NCBI RefSeq assembly: GCF_014750685.1
Contig: NZ_JAAXGE010000006.1
Location: 1-64,000 of the forward strand
Length of the DNA stretch: 64,000 nt
From: Bacteroides sp. GM023
GTDB lineage: Bacteria; Bacteroidota; Bacteroidia; Bacteroidales; Bacteroidaceae
Reading direction: 5' to 3'
Shown: positions 53,170-62,900 of the stretch, piece by piece
How the letters are laid out: each line of letters starts with the position of its first letter
Position numbering within the stretch: position 1 is the first letter of the stretch
Notes under the pieces: model-generated
Seen by the model: the letters and a program-made list of their open reading frames with translations, nothing else
Database searches by the model: none
What the model was told of the DNA's origin: nothing
Program-made: the position numbers and the translations under genes

Positions 53170-55692
53170 ATGAAAAAAGGTTTGAAAATCGCAGCTATCA
53201 CCGTAGGAGTCATTATCATTCTGATGCTCCTTCTCCCTTTCGCCTTCCAAGGTAAGATAGCCGATATCGTAAAAACAGAAGGCAACAAGATGCTCAACGC
53301 ACAATTCGACTTTAAGAAACTCAACATTAGCCTGTTCCGTAACTTCCCACAGGCTTCTGTCACTCTCGAAGATTTCTGGCTGAAAGGTACAGGAGAATTC
53401 GCTAACGATACCCTTGTACAAGCCGGTGAGGTTACTGCGGCTATCAATCTGTTCTCATTATTCGGAGATAGCGGCTATGATATTTCCAAAATATTCATTG
53501 AAGATACCCGCCTGCATGCCATTGTATTGCCGGATGGGCAAGTCAACTGGGATATTATGAAACCGGATACAACGGCGACTGCCGAAACGCCTGCCGCAGA
53601 GGAAGAATCTTCACCTTTCAAAGTGAAGTTGCAACGTTTCGTTATCAAGAACATGAATTTGGTTTATGATGACCAGCAAGGCAAAATGTATGCTGATATT
53701 CGCGACTTTAATGCTATTTGCTCAGGAGATTTGGGAAGCGAACGCACTACTTTGAAGCTGGAAGCGGAAACCAAATCCTTGACTTACAAGATGAACGGGA
53801 TTCCTTTCCTGGCAAATGCCAATATCTCCGCAAAAATGGATGTAGATGCCGACCTTGCCAACAATAAATATACATTAAAGGATAATACGATTCGTTTGAA
53901 TGCTATTCAGGCCGGTATCGACGGTTGGGTTGCTTTGAAAGACCCGGCTATCGACATGGATTTGAAACTCAATACGAATGATATTGGTTTCAAAGAAATT
54001 CTTTCGTTAATTCCTGCCATCTACGCTACGGAATTCTCTAGTCTGAAAACCGACGGAACAGCTACCCTTACCGCAACGGCCAAAGGTATTCTGCAAGGAG
54101 ATACGGTACCTGCATTCAATATTGATATGCAAGTCAAGAATGCTATGTTCCGCTATCCGGCTTTACCGGCAGGAGTAGACCAAATCAATATCAGTGCCAA
54201 CGTTCAGAATCCTGGGGGAAATATCGACCAGACTACCGTTGACATTAATCCGTTCAGCTTCCGTCTGGCAGGAAATCCGTTCTGTCTGACTGCTAACGTG
54301 AAGACTCCAATCAGCGACCCGGACTTTAAAGCCGAAGCGAAAGGGATTCTCAACCTGGGAATGATTAAGCAGGTATATCCGCTTGGAGATATGGAATTAA
54401 ACGGAACAATCGACGCCGATATGCAAATGTCGGGACGTCTTTCCTATATCGAACAGGAGCAGTACGAACGTATGCAGGCTTCCGGCACTATCGGCCTGAC
54501 AGGTATGAAGCTTAAAATGAAGGATATACCGGACGTAGAGATTAAGAAGTCGCTTTTCACTTTCACTCCGAAGTATCTTCAGTTGAGTGAAACGACTGTC
54601 AATATCGGAAAGAATGACATTACTGCCGATAGCCGGTTTGAAAACTACATCGGTTATGTCCTGAAAGGAACTACTCTGAAAGGTACACTGAATATTCATT
54701 CCAACTATTTCAATTTGAATGATTTTATGACTGCTTCTACGGATGAAGCCGCTACATCGGATGCGGCAGCTACAGATTTCGTAGCCACAGCCACCGGAGT
54801 TGTTGAAGTGCCGCGTAACATTGACTTCCAAATGGATGCAAACCTGAAACAGGTATTATTCGACAAGATGTCTTTCAACAATATGAATGGCAAACTCGTT
54901 GTAAAAGACGGTAAAGTAGACATGAAGAATTTATCCATGAGTACCATGGGCGGAAATGTGGTAATGAACGGATATTATTCTACTGCCAACGCGAAGAAGC
55001 CGGAATTGAAAGCCGGATTCAAACTGACGAACATTGGTTTTGCGCAAGCCTACAAGGAGTTGGATATGGTACAGAAGATGGCTCCTATCTTTGAAAACCT
55101 GAAAGGAAATTTCTCCGGCAGCATCAATGTGTTGACGGACTTGGATGCAGCAATGAGCCCCGTACTGGATACGATGCAAGGGGACGGTAGTCTTTCTACC
55201 CGTGACCTTAGTTTAAGCGGAGTAAAAGCTATCGACCAAATCGCTGATGCAGTGAATCAACCGAGCCTGAAAGACATGAAAGTGAAAGATATGACTTTGG
55301 ATTTCACTATCAAAGAAGGACGGGTAGAAACGAAACCTTTCGATATCAAGATGGGCGATTATAACCTGAATCTTTCCGGTAGCACAGGACTCGACCAAAC
55401 CATTGATTACACAGGAAAGATTAAGTTACCTGCATCCGTGGGGAATATCTCCAAGTTAATGACTCTCGATTTGAAAATCGGTGGTTCATTTACTTCTCCG
55501 AAAGTCAGCGTCGATACGAAGAGTATGGCAAACCAAGCTGTTGAAGCCGTAGCCGACGAAGCTATCAGCAAACTCGGTCAGAAGCTTGGATTGGACTCTG
55601 CCGCTACTGCCAATAAGGATTCCATCAAACAGAAAGTGACGGAGAAGGCTGCTGAAAAGGCATTGGATTTCTTAAAAAAGAAACTTAAATAA
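53170..55692 (+). CDS. AsmA-family protein
   Basis: 840 residues. N-terminal membrane anchor 'KIAAITVGVIIILMLLLPFAF' followed by the AsmA N-domain ('NKMLNAQFDFKKLNISLFRNFPQASVTLEDFWLKG', in parts), a very long beta-rich middle and the AsmA C-terminal region ('GDGSLSTRDLSLSGVKAIDQIAD', 'MTLDFTIKEGRVETKPFDIKMGDYNLNLSGSTGLDQTIDY'). AsmA-like proteins span the periplasm and are linked to lipid movement between membranes. An Ala/Thr-rich stretch near residues 520-540 ('STDEAATSDAAATDF') breaks the repeat. Followed after 24 bases by the YrdC-family gene, probably the same transcript. Confidence 0.9.
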   Translation: MKKGLKIAAITVGVIIILMLLLPFAFQGKIADIVKTEGNKMLNAQFDFKKLNISLFRNFPQASVTLEDFWLKGTGEFANDTLVQAGEVTAAINLFSLFGDSGYDISKIFIEDTRLHAIVLPDGQVNWDIMKPDTTATAETPAAEEESSPFKVKLQRFVIKNMNLVYDDQQGKMYADIRDFNAICSGDLGSERTTLKLEAETKSLTYKMNGIPFLANANISAKMDVDADLANNKYTLKDNTIRLNAIQAGIDGWVALKDPAIDMDLKLNTNDIGFKEILSLIPAIYATEFSSLKTDGTATLTATAKGILQGDTVPAFNIDMQVKNAMFRYPALPAGVDQINISANVQNPGGNIDQTTVDINPFSFRLAGNPFCLTANVKTPISDPDFKAEAKGILNLGMIKQVYPLGDMELNGTIDADMQMSGRLSYIEQEQYERMQASGTIGLTGMKLKMKDIPDVEIKKSLFTFTPKYLQLSETTVNIGKNDITADSRFENYIGYVLKGTTLKGTLNIHSNYFNLNDFMTASTDEAATSDAAATDFVATATGVVEVPRNIDFQMDANLKQVLFDKMSFNNMNGKLVVKDGKVDMKNLSMSTMGGNVVMNGYYSTANAKKPELKAGFKLTNIGFAQAYKELDMVQKMAPIFENLKGNFSGSINVLTDLDAAMSPVLDTMQGDGSLSTRDLSLSGVKAIDQIADAVNQPSLKDMKVKDMTLDFTIKEGRVETKPFDIKMGDYNLNLSGSTGLDQTIDYTGKIKLPASVGNISKLMTLDLKIGGSFTSPKVSVDTKSMANQAVEAVADEAISKLGQKLGLDSAATANKDSIKQKVTEKAAEKALDFLKKKLK

Positions 55693-55716
55693 AGAATAAG
55701 GGAAGGAAAAGAGGTT

Positions 55717-56331
55717 ATGCTTCTGAAGCTATATGATAAAAATAATAACCCGCAGGATTTACAACGTGTCATTGATATCCTGAATGACGGCGGACTTATC
55801 ATCTATCCCACCGATACGATGTATGCCATCGGCTGCCACGGTCTGAAAGAACGTGCCATAGAACGGATTTGCCGAATCAAAGAGATTGACCCACGGAAAA
55901 ATAATCTGTCTATCATCTGTTATGACTTGAGTAGTATCAGTGAATATGCCAAAGTAGACAATAGCGTCTTCAAACTTATGAAGCATAACCTTCCGGGACC
56001 ATTCACCTTTATTCTGAACGGTACGAATCGGTTACCCAAGATTTTCCGTAACCGGAAGGAAGTGGGTATCCGTATGCCGGACAATAACATTATCCGTGAG
56101 ATTGCCCGACTGCTCGATGCTCCGATTATGACCACTACCCTGCCTTATGAAGAACATGAGGATTTAGAGTACATGACTGATCCTGAACTTATAGACGAAA
56201 AGTTCGGTGACATCGTGGATTTGGTCATTGACGGTGGTATCGGTGGAATAGAACCTTCCACTGTCGTAAAATGCACGGAGGACGAACCGGAAATTGTCCG
56301 TCAGGGAAAAGGTTGGTTGGAAGAAAATTAA
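55717..56331 (+). CDS. Sua5/YciO/YrdC-family protein (threonylcarbamoyl-AMP synthase type)
   Basis: 204 residues, cytoplasmic. YrdC-like fold: 'GLIIYPTDTMYAIGCHG', 'ICRIKEIDPRKNNLSIICYDLSSISEYA', 'HNLPGPFTFILNGT', 'VGIRMPDNNIIREIARLL' and the closing 'GGIEPSTVVKCTEDEPEIVRQGKG'. Members make threonylcarbamoyl-AMP for the t6A modification of tRNA. The YciO branch shares the fold and its role is less certain; this sequence has features of that branch, so the catalytic assignment is moderate. Probably in one transcript with the AsmA-like gene. Confidence 0.85.
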   Translation: MLLKLYDKNNNPQDLQRVIDILNDGGLIIYPTDTMYAIGCHGLKERAIERICRIKEIDPRKNNLSIICYDLSSISEYAKVDNSVFKLMKHNLPGPFTFILNGTNRLPKIFRNRKEVGIRMPDNNIIREIARLLDAPIMTTTLPYEEHEDLEYMTDPELIDEKFGDIVDLVIDGGIGGIEPSTVVKCTEDEPEIVRQGKGWLEEN

Positions 56332-56360
56332 CTCTTCTACCTGATATTCTATTATACAAA

Positions 56361-56398
56361 AATGGGCTGCAATCGGTTTATCACTGATGCAGCCCATT
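56361..56398 (-). terminator. Terminator of nagB (between convergent genes)
   Basis: AATGGGCTGCA pairs with TGCAGCCCATT (11 bp) around a 16-base loop. On the minus strand the stem runs into five Ts. Lies 23 bases past the nagB stop and could also stop the + strand transcript. Confidence 0.8.
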
Positions 56399-56420
56399 CT
56401 TTATAGCGTCTATACTATTC

Positions 56421-57233
56421 TTACTTAATCAAAGATTCAGGATCCAAGTGAGCAGATTCGATATCTTTAAAGTAGCGGTAAGTACCCACTTTCAGGTCTA
56501 CGGTAGCAGCATCGTCACAAACAATGATACCCTTTTCATGCATCTGTAAAGCACTGATAGTCCACATCTGTGTGATAGAGCCTTCTACTGCGTGATACAA
56601 AGCACGTGCCTTGCTATGACCATTAACGATAATCATCACTTCTTTTGCAGAAAGTACTGTACCCACTCCCACTGTCAATGAAGTCTTGGGAACTTTGTTG
56701 ATGTCATTATCAAAGAAACGAGAGTTGGCAATGATTGTATCCATTGTCAATGTTTTCTGACGAGTGCGTGAAGTCAGAGAAGAACCCGGTTCGTTGAAAG
56801 CGATATGTCCGTCAGGACCGATACCCCCCATAAACAAGTCGATACCGCCATAAGACTTAATCTTTTCTTCGTAACGTGCACATTCAGCATCCAGGTCGGG
56901 AGCATTACCGTTCAGGATATTGGTGTTCTCCGGTTTGATGTCGATATGACCGAAGAAGTTGTTCCACATAAAAGAATAGTAACTTTCAGGATGTTCTTTC
57001 GGCAATCCTACATATTCATCCATATTGAATGTTACTACATTTTGGAAAGAAACGATTCCTTTCTTATTCAAGTCAATCAACGCTTTGTACATACCCAAAG
57101 GAGAAGATCCGGTAGGGCAACCCAGTACAAAAGGTTTTTCAGGAGTTGGATTAGCAGCTTTTATTTTTGCAGCAACGTAATGTGCAGCCCATTGAGATAC
57201 GGACTGATAGTCCGGTTGAATAATTAATCTCAT
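56421..57233 (-). CDS. nagB: Glucosamine-6-phosphate deaminase
   Basis: 270 residues, cytoplasmic. Converts glucosamine-6-phosphate to fructose-6-phosphate and ammonia. NagB motifs are all visible: 'FVLGCPTGSSPLGMYKALIDLN', 'NVVTFNMDEYVGLPKEHPESY', catalytic 'GIGPDGHIAFNEPGSSLTSRTR' in parts, and 'NGHSKARALYHAVEGSITQMWT'. Length is standard for the hexameric enzyme. It lies 50 bases downstream of the flavoprotein gene on the same strand and is followed by a terminator. Confidence 0.96.
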   Translation of the reverse strand: MRLIIQPDYQSVSQWAAHYVAAKIKAANPTPEKPFVLGCPTGSSPLGMYKALIDLNKKGIVSFQNVVTFNMDEYVGLPKEHPESYYSFMWNNFFGHIDIKPENTNILNGNAPDLDAECARYEEKIKSYGGIDLFMGGIGPDGHIAFNEPGSSLTSRTRQKTLTMDTIIANSRFFDNDINKVPKTSLTVGVGTVLSAKEVMIIVNGHSKARALYHAVEGSITQMWTISALQMHEKGIIVCDDAATVDLKVGTYRYFKDIESAHLDPESLIK

Positions 57234-57283
57234 AAGTCGATTGTTTTATAGGTTAGTAATAAATTAATATCTCATTCACTGTT

Positions 57284-58480
57284 TCAACGGTCTTTCTTCA
57301 AGCGATCCGCCATGGCACGTGCCAGGTTCTCGCATTGAGTATAGGTAATATCCTTCATCGCCTGCTTCATCTCTACCGGATCGCCTATCAGTTCAAATTT
57401 GCTCTTTTCCGCAAACTCCGCTAGACGTTTCACAGCAGCACCCGCCCATGTGAAAGAACCGAAATAGCCTAGATAACGACCTTTCACCTCACGCAGCAGA
57501 ATCTTTGAAAGCAGTGCTTCTACTTCCGGGAATATCTGATTGCTATAAGTAGGAGAACCGATGATAAGCCCTTTATAACGGAAAATATCAGCTATGATAT
57601 AAGAAGGATGACTCTTCGTCACATTATGCATAACGATGTTCTTAACTCCTTGAGCGGAAAGTTCCGCAGCAATAGCTTCAGCCATTTGCTCCGTATTTCC
57701 ATACATGCTGCCGTAAGCAATAACCACACCTTCGTCCGCGTCATAACGGCTCAAGCGGTCATATATGCCAATCACTTTGGCTATATTCTCCGTCCATATC
57801 GGCCCATGAGTAGAGCAAATAGCGGAAATAGGAAGTCCGCCGAGTTTCTGCAACGCCTTTTGTACAGGGTTTCCATATTTTCCTACGATATTAGAGTAGT
57901 AGCGCACCATTTCTCCCCAGTACTTATCTACATTCATACGGGTATCCAGGAAACCACCATCCAACGTGCCGAAACATCCGAATCCGTCACCGGAGAAAAG
58001 AATGCCATCTGTTTCGTCAAATGTCATCATCGTTTCCGGCCAGTGTACCATCGGAGTCATATAGAAACGTAGTGTGTGGCGTCCTAAGGCCAGGAAGTCT
58101 CCGTCCTTCACCAGGTATTGTTCGCCAGTCACGCCATAGAAGCCTTCAATCATGCCGAATGTCTGCTTATTACCCACAATAATAATTTCCGGGTAGTGCT
58201 GCTTAATCAATCGGATAGAGCCGGAATGGTCCGGTTCCATATGATTTATAATCAAATAATTAATGGGACGTTCTCCAATCACTTGCTTAATCTTACGCAA
58301 GTAGACTTCAAAATAACAGATATCCACCGTATCCACCAATGCCACCATTTCATCATCAATCAGATAAGAGTTATATGAAACTCCATAGGGCAATGGCCAC
58401 ATCGCTTCAAATCTGTGTTTGTTACGGTCATTTACTCCCACATAGTGGACATTTCCTTTAATTCTTGTTTTATGTTCCAT
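57284..58480 (-). CDS. FprA-type A-family flavoprotein (flavodiiron protein)
   Basis: 398 residues. N-terminal metallo-beta-lactamase-like diiron domain with 'LIINHMEPDHSGSIRL' (H-x-E-x-D-H) and 'TPMVHWPETMMTFDETDGILFSGDGFG', and a C-terminal flavodoxin domain ('VVIAYGSMYGNTEQMAEAIAAEL', 'LIIGSPTYSNQIFPEVEALL', 'GYFGSFTWAGAAVKRL'). Such proteins reduce O2 or NO to protect anaerobes. Flanked at 59 bases by the radical SAM gene and 50 bases by nagB, all leftward, so a shared transcript is likely. Confidence 0.94.
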   Translation of the reverse strand: MEHKTRIKGNVHYVGVNDRNKHRFEAMWPLPYGVSYNSYLIDDEMVALVDTVDICYFEVYLRKIKQVIGERPINYLIINHMEPDHSGSIRLIKQHYPEIIIVGNKQTFGMIEGFYGVTGEQYLVKDGDFLALGRHTLRFYMTPMVHWPETMMTFDETDGILFSGDGFGCFGTLDGGFLDTRMNVDKYWGEMVRYYSNIVGKYGNPVQKALQKLGGLPISAICSTHGPIWTENIAKVIGIYDRLSRYDADEGVVIAYGSMYGNTEQMAEAIAAELSAQGVKNIVMHNVTKSHPSYIIADIFRYKGLIIGSPTYSNQIFPEVEALLSKILLREVKGRYLGYFGSFTWAGAAVKRLAEFAEKSKFELIGDPVEMKQAMKDITYTQCENLARAMADRLKKDR

Positions 58481-58539
58481 TCTTCAAATTACATTAAATA
58501 TCTCTCTCACCACTCAATGTTCCCCAAAACAGATATTTA

Positions 58540-59511
58540 TCAAGTGGTAATCTTATCATCTGCAAAAATAAGCCTTTTTTCCGAATCCCTATACTTCTTA
58601 CCTTGATAAGCACCTCTTTCTTTCATTCTTTTTTGTAAACGTGTTACAAATTCATAATTTTTCAATCCCCAGTCCGGTGCTATTAATAAATCTTTAGGAG
58701 ATTGAGAGACAAAACGCTCTACGACAATATCGGGACGAAGATGTTCTACATAGTCAATCACCAAATCAATGTATTCATCCACTTTCGTAAACAAACGGAA
58801 ATCATCGGGATTTCCGTCATACTCATGCGCCATACGTGTGCCACGAATCAATTGCAACTGATGGATTTTCAGAGTAGACAAAGGTAATTCCGAAAGGATT
58901 TCCGCCTGTTCTACCATCGTATCATGGGTTTCTCCCGGGAGTCCGAGGATAATATGTCCCCCTGTCAGAATGCCACAGCCGGCAGTCCGTTCGACAGCTT
59001 CTACCGTATCTGCATAAGTATGTCCCCGGTTTATACGCTGCAAAGTCTTGTCACAGGTGCTTTCTATACCATATTCTACCATGAGGAAAGTATGTTTGTT
59101 CAACTCTTCCAAATAGCGCAACAAGCCTTCAGGCATACAATCCGGGCGTGTACCTATCACCAAGCCTACCACATCATCCACTTCCAACGCTTCTTCATAT
59201 TTACGTTTCAGTCCTTCCAGTTCCGCGTAAGTATTGGTATAAGCCTGAAAATAGGCCAAATATTTCATTTCCGGATATTTATGGGCGAAAAAGCACTTGC
59301 CTTCTTCCAGTTGGGTAGCGATAGATTTCTCTGTCCGGCAATAGTCAGGGTTGAAAGTCTGATTGTTGCAATAGGTACAACCGCCCCATCCTTTCGTTCC
59401 ATCCCGGTTGGGACAAGTGAAACCTGCATTCAATGAAATCTTTTGCACTTTGTAATGAAAATACTTCCGCAGGAAAGTTGGAAAATCATTATATAAGATA
59501 TGTGTAGACAT
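58540..59511 (-). CDS. TIGR01212-family (YhcC-like) radical SAM protein
   Basis: 323 residues. The start 'YNDFPTFLRKYFHYKVQKISLNAGFTCPNRDGT' and the cluster motif with cysteines in 'CPNRDGTKGWGGCTYCNNQ' bind a 4Fe-4S cluster and S-adenosylmethionine. Further family features are 'YFQAYTNTYAELE', 'IGTRPDC', 'VEYGIESTCDKTLQRINRGH' and 'HIILGLPGETHDTM'. The reaction is not settled; related proteins are linked to tRNA modification. First gene of the leftward set with the flavoprotein and nagB. Confidence 0.92.
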   Translation of the reverse strand: MSTHILYNDFPTFLRKYFHYKVQKISLNAGFTCPNRDGTKGWGGCTYCNNQTFNPDYCRTEKSIATQLEEGKCFFAHKYPEMKYLAYFQAYTNTYAELEGLKRKYEEALEVDDVVGLVIGTRPDCMPEGLLRYLEELNKHTFLMVEYGIESTCDKTLQRINRGHTYADTVEAVERTAGCGILTGGHIILGLPGETHDTMVEQAEILSELPLSTLKIHQLQLIRGTRMAHEYDGNPDDFRLFTKVDEYIDLVIDYVEHLRPDIVVERFVSQSPKDLLIAPDWGLKNYEFVTRLQKRMKERGAYQGKKYRDSEKRLIFADDKITT

Positions 59512-59662
59512 CGTTACTTCATACTTTTGTTATTTAACCAACAAACATAAGAAAAAACAGCGAGTTACGGAAAGATGGTACAAAATATCTTCAATATATT
59601 AAAATAATCATAAAGTCCATAAGATAATTTAATAATTATTGCTATCCCAAAAACTATTTAAT

Positions 59663-59670
59663 TAGCTTTG
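59663..59670 (+). promoter_or_regulatory. -7 element for the candidate small RNA
   Basis: TAGCTTTG fits TAnnTTTG. ATTG at 59638-59641 lies 21 bases upstream as a one-mismatch -33. Predicted transcription start about 59675. Confidence 0.45.
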
Positions 59671-59674
59671 CCTT

Positions 59675-59820
59675 GATTTTAGGCATTGACGGGAGGATAC
59701 TTGTGAAAGTCTTGTGCAATTTATTCCCCAATTATGATTTCATCTCACCATACCCCATGCAACTCTCGTCAATAAAATTAACCTCTTTATATTCCTAATA
59801 AGAATATAAAGAGGTTTTTA
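59675..59820 (+). ncRNA. Candidate ~145-nt small RNA
   Basis: Lies in the 482-base gap between the radical SAM gene and the two-component gene. A -7 element (59663-59670) is followed by ATTGACGGGAG (59685-59695), whose complement CTCTCGTCAAT (59763-59773) can close a long-range helix with one wobble. A strong terminator follows directly (59780-59816), and no ORF of note lies between. The terminator ends no other gene, which is the main argument for a separate transcript. The family is unknown: it does not show obvious SRP RNA, tmRNA or RNase P motifs. A 6S-type RNA is not excluded. Confidence 0.45.
59780..59820 (+). terminator. Rho-independent terminator of the candidate small RNA
   Basis: AACCTCTTTATATTC (59780-59794) and its exact complement (59802-59816) form a 15-bp stem with a 7-base loop, followed by TTTTAG. 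Strong and oriented rightward, yet no protein gene lies upstream on this strand. Confidence 0.8.
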
Positions 59821-59993
59821 GTTTAAATAACTATCGTTTATTTAAGTATCAATAAAGTTTGAAAGGAGATGATAACACACAGTATACGGGGAAAAAATAA
59901 GCAAAAACGAGTATAATTCGTTCAAACCACTTTCCTCTCTTTCTATTCCGGTTTGTTTTGCCTATTTTTGCTTTAAACATTAAAGCAACTACT

Positions 59994-62900
59994 ATGAAAC
60001 GGCTTTGCACGCTATTGCTTCTTCTTTCGACAGCAATTATAATAATTGCCCAACCCATCTGTCAGGTAAAGCATTTCTCTGTCAGTGACGGTCTTGCCCA
60101 AGGGGTTGTTATGAGCATTCTACAAGACCGGAAAGGGCTTATTTGGTTTAGTACCTGGAATGGGCTTAATAAATTTGACGGTTATACTTTCAAGACCTAT
60201 AAAACCTCACAAGAGAGTACGTATGCATTCGGAAGCAATCGCATGGGGACGATCTCCGAAAGTAAATACGGAGATATATGGTGTCCTACTTACGATGGGC
60301 AAGCTTGTTTATTCGATGTGGAAACCGAGAAGTTCATAGATGTTCTCCAACCGATAGAGCGTTCCACTAAACAGACTCATTATGTCACCCGTATTTATTC
60401 TCTGAAAAAAGGAATTGCCTGGATTCTCTGCGAAAACGGATATGCCTACAGAGTAGACGAACAGTTATGCAAAAAAGGGGAAGGCATCACGCTTTATACA
60501 ACTTCCAACCACAACCTGAAAGGGGAGCAAATAGTTACTGTTTATCAGGATTCGGAAGAGGACGAATGGATATTGACCGATAAAGGTATTTCAATCATAG
60601 GGAAAAAGACGTTAGATACCGACTTTCCTTTTCAATTTATCACTCAAATAAAAGAGACTATCTATCTGATTGCAGAAAATGATAAGTTGGCCAGATATGA
60701 TTTTCACACTAAAAAACTAAAGTTCGTAGATATTCCTTATCCCCATGACAAGATAAACAATGTCACGGCCATAGGGAAAGATATGCTGGCACTGGGAACA
60801 AATAACGGGTTGATACTATATTCCACTCAAAAGAATAGTTTCCAACAAATAGATATCCGTACAGCTACCCAACCTTCCAACTATGTAGAAACGGTCTATC
60901 AGGATTATTTGGGAGATATTTGGATATTCTCCAAGGATCCGGGAATTATCCATCTCAATCTCGCCACCAATGAAAAAGAGCACTTGTTTACTCCCAAAGA
61001 TGAAATCATCAAGCATGGACGCAAAAGTCGCAAACTCATTTTTGAGGATAAGGCAGGAAACTTATGGTTACTCCCCACCGAAGGGAACTTTTGTTATTAT
61101 GACAGGAAAGAGAAAACCCTAAAACCGCTTCTTACGGATATAAACAATCCCAAATCTATTTTCAGTCCATTAGTCAGGTCTTACACATTGGATAATCAGG
61201 GCAACTGCTGGTTTGCAACAGCGCGTGGTGTAGAGAAATTATGTTTTTTCCCACAAAGCTATCAATTTAACCTGACTGATTATGAAGCGGAGACACGCGC
61301 TTTCTTACGGGACAGTAACAAACGGCTTTGGACGGCATCCAAATCAAACTATATTCAGATATACAAACCGGACGGAACTTTGGAGGGCTATTTATCACCG
61401 CAGGGAAACATCGTCAAAGAAAAGCAACCGTTCTTTAACGGAGTATATTCCATCCTGGAAGATAAAAACAATAATATATGGTTGGGGACGAAAGACATCG
61501 GTCTTTTCCAGTTAAGGAAAACAGGAGCAAATCAGTACTCTATCCACCATTTTGAGCATCAGCCTACTGATCCTTACAGCCTGAGCAGTAACAGTATCTA
61601 TGCTATCTATCAGGATAGTCGCAGTAATATTTGGGTAGGCTGTTATGGTGGCGGATTAAACTTGCTGACACAAACCAAAGATGGAAAAACATCATTTATT
61701 CACGGTAACAATGAATTGAGAAACTATCCCATAGCTTACGGCATGAAGGTTCGGAATATTGCCGAAGCTCCGGGCGGAGTTATCCTTGTGGGAACTACTA
61801 ATGGACTACTTACATTCTCAAGCAACTTCGAACGTTTGGAAGAAATTAAATTCTACCGGAATATCCGCAGGCCGGGAGATAAAAACAGTCTCAGCGCTAA
61901 TGACATCATGCACATATATACCGACAAGAATAAAACCACTTATATCATCAGCTTCACCGGAGGAGTAAATAAAGTTATATCAGACAAACTACTCAGTGAG
62001 AATATCCAGTTCAAGAACTATGATAAAAACAATGGGCTAGCTTCGGATTTGGCACTATCAATGATTGAAGATACACAGAACCAACTATGGGTGGTTTCAG
62101 AAATAGCTCTTTCCAAATTCGATCCTGTCAAAGAGACATTCGAAAACTATGAATTGAGTTCGATTTATCAAGAGTTTAATTTCTCGGAAGCGATTCCTGT
62201 TATCAATGCCCGTAACCAAATAGTATTAGGAACGGATAAAGGTTTCCTCGAAGTGTCACCGGAAAAGATGCACAAAAGCGAATATGTTCCGCCTATTGTA
62301 TTCACAGGACTTAAAATTCAAGGACACTCTACGGATTATTCTATCGACAAATTGAAAGAACTGGAACTCAAATCGTCACAACGAAATGTCACTTTCCAGT
62401 TTGCCGCACTTGATTATGTAAATCCCAAAGGTATTTTATATGCCTATCGCTTGCAAGGGCTGGAGGAAGAATGGAATGAAGCCGACAATAACCGGTCTGC
62501 AAGCTATATCAACTTGCCTGCCGGCAGGTATAAGTTACAAATAAAATCAACGAACAGTGATGGAGTCTGGACGAACAATGTACGCACCCTGCCTATACAT
62601 GTGCTTCCTACATTTTGGGAAACTTACTGGGCGTGGCTGCTCTATTTCATCCTATTCATACTTTTCACAGCGACAATCGTGTACGTGTTGTTTTACATCT
62701 ACCGGTTGCGCCACAGAGTCGATATGGAGCAACAATTAGCTAATATAAAATTAAGGTTCTTTACCGACATTTCTCATGAGTTACGCACTCCGCTGACTCT
62801 CATCAGCAGTCCCGTAACAGAAGTACTGGAGAATGAACCTCTTTCGCCTTCCGCACGCGAGCATCTTACTTTGGTACATCAGAATACAGAGCGCATGCTC

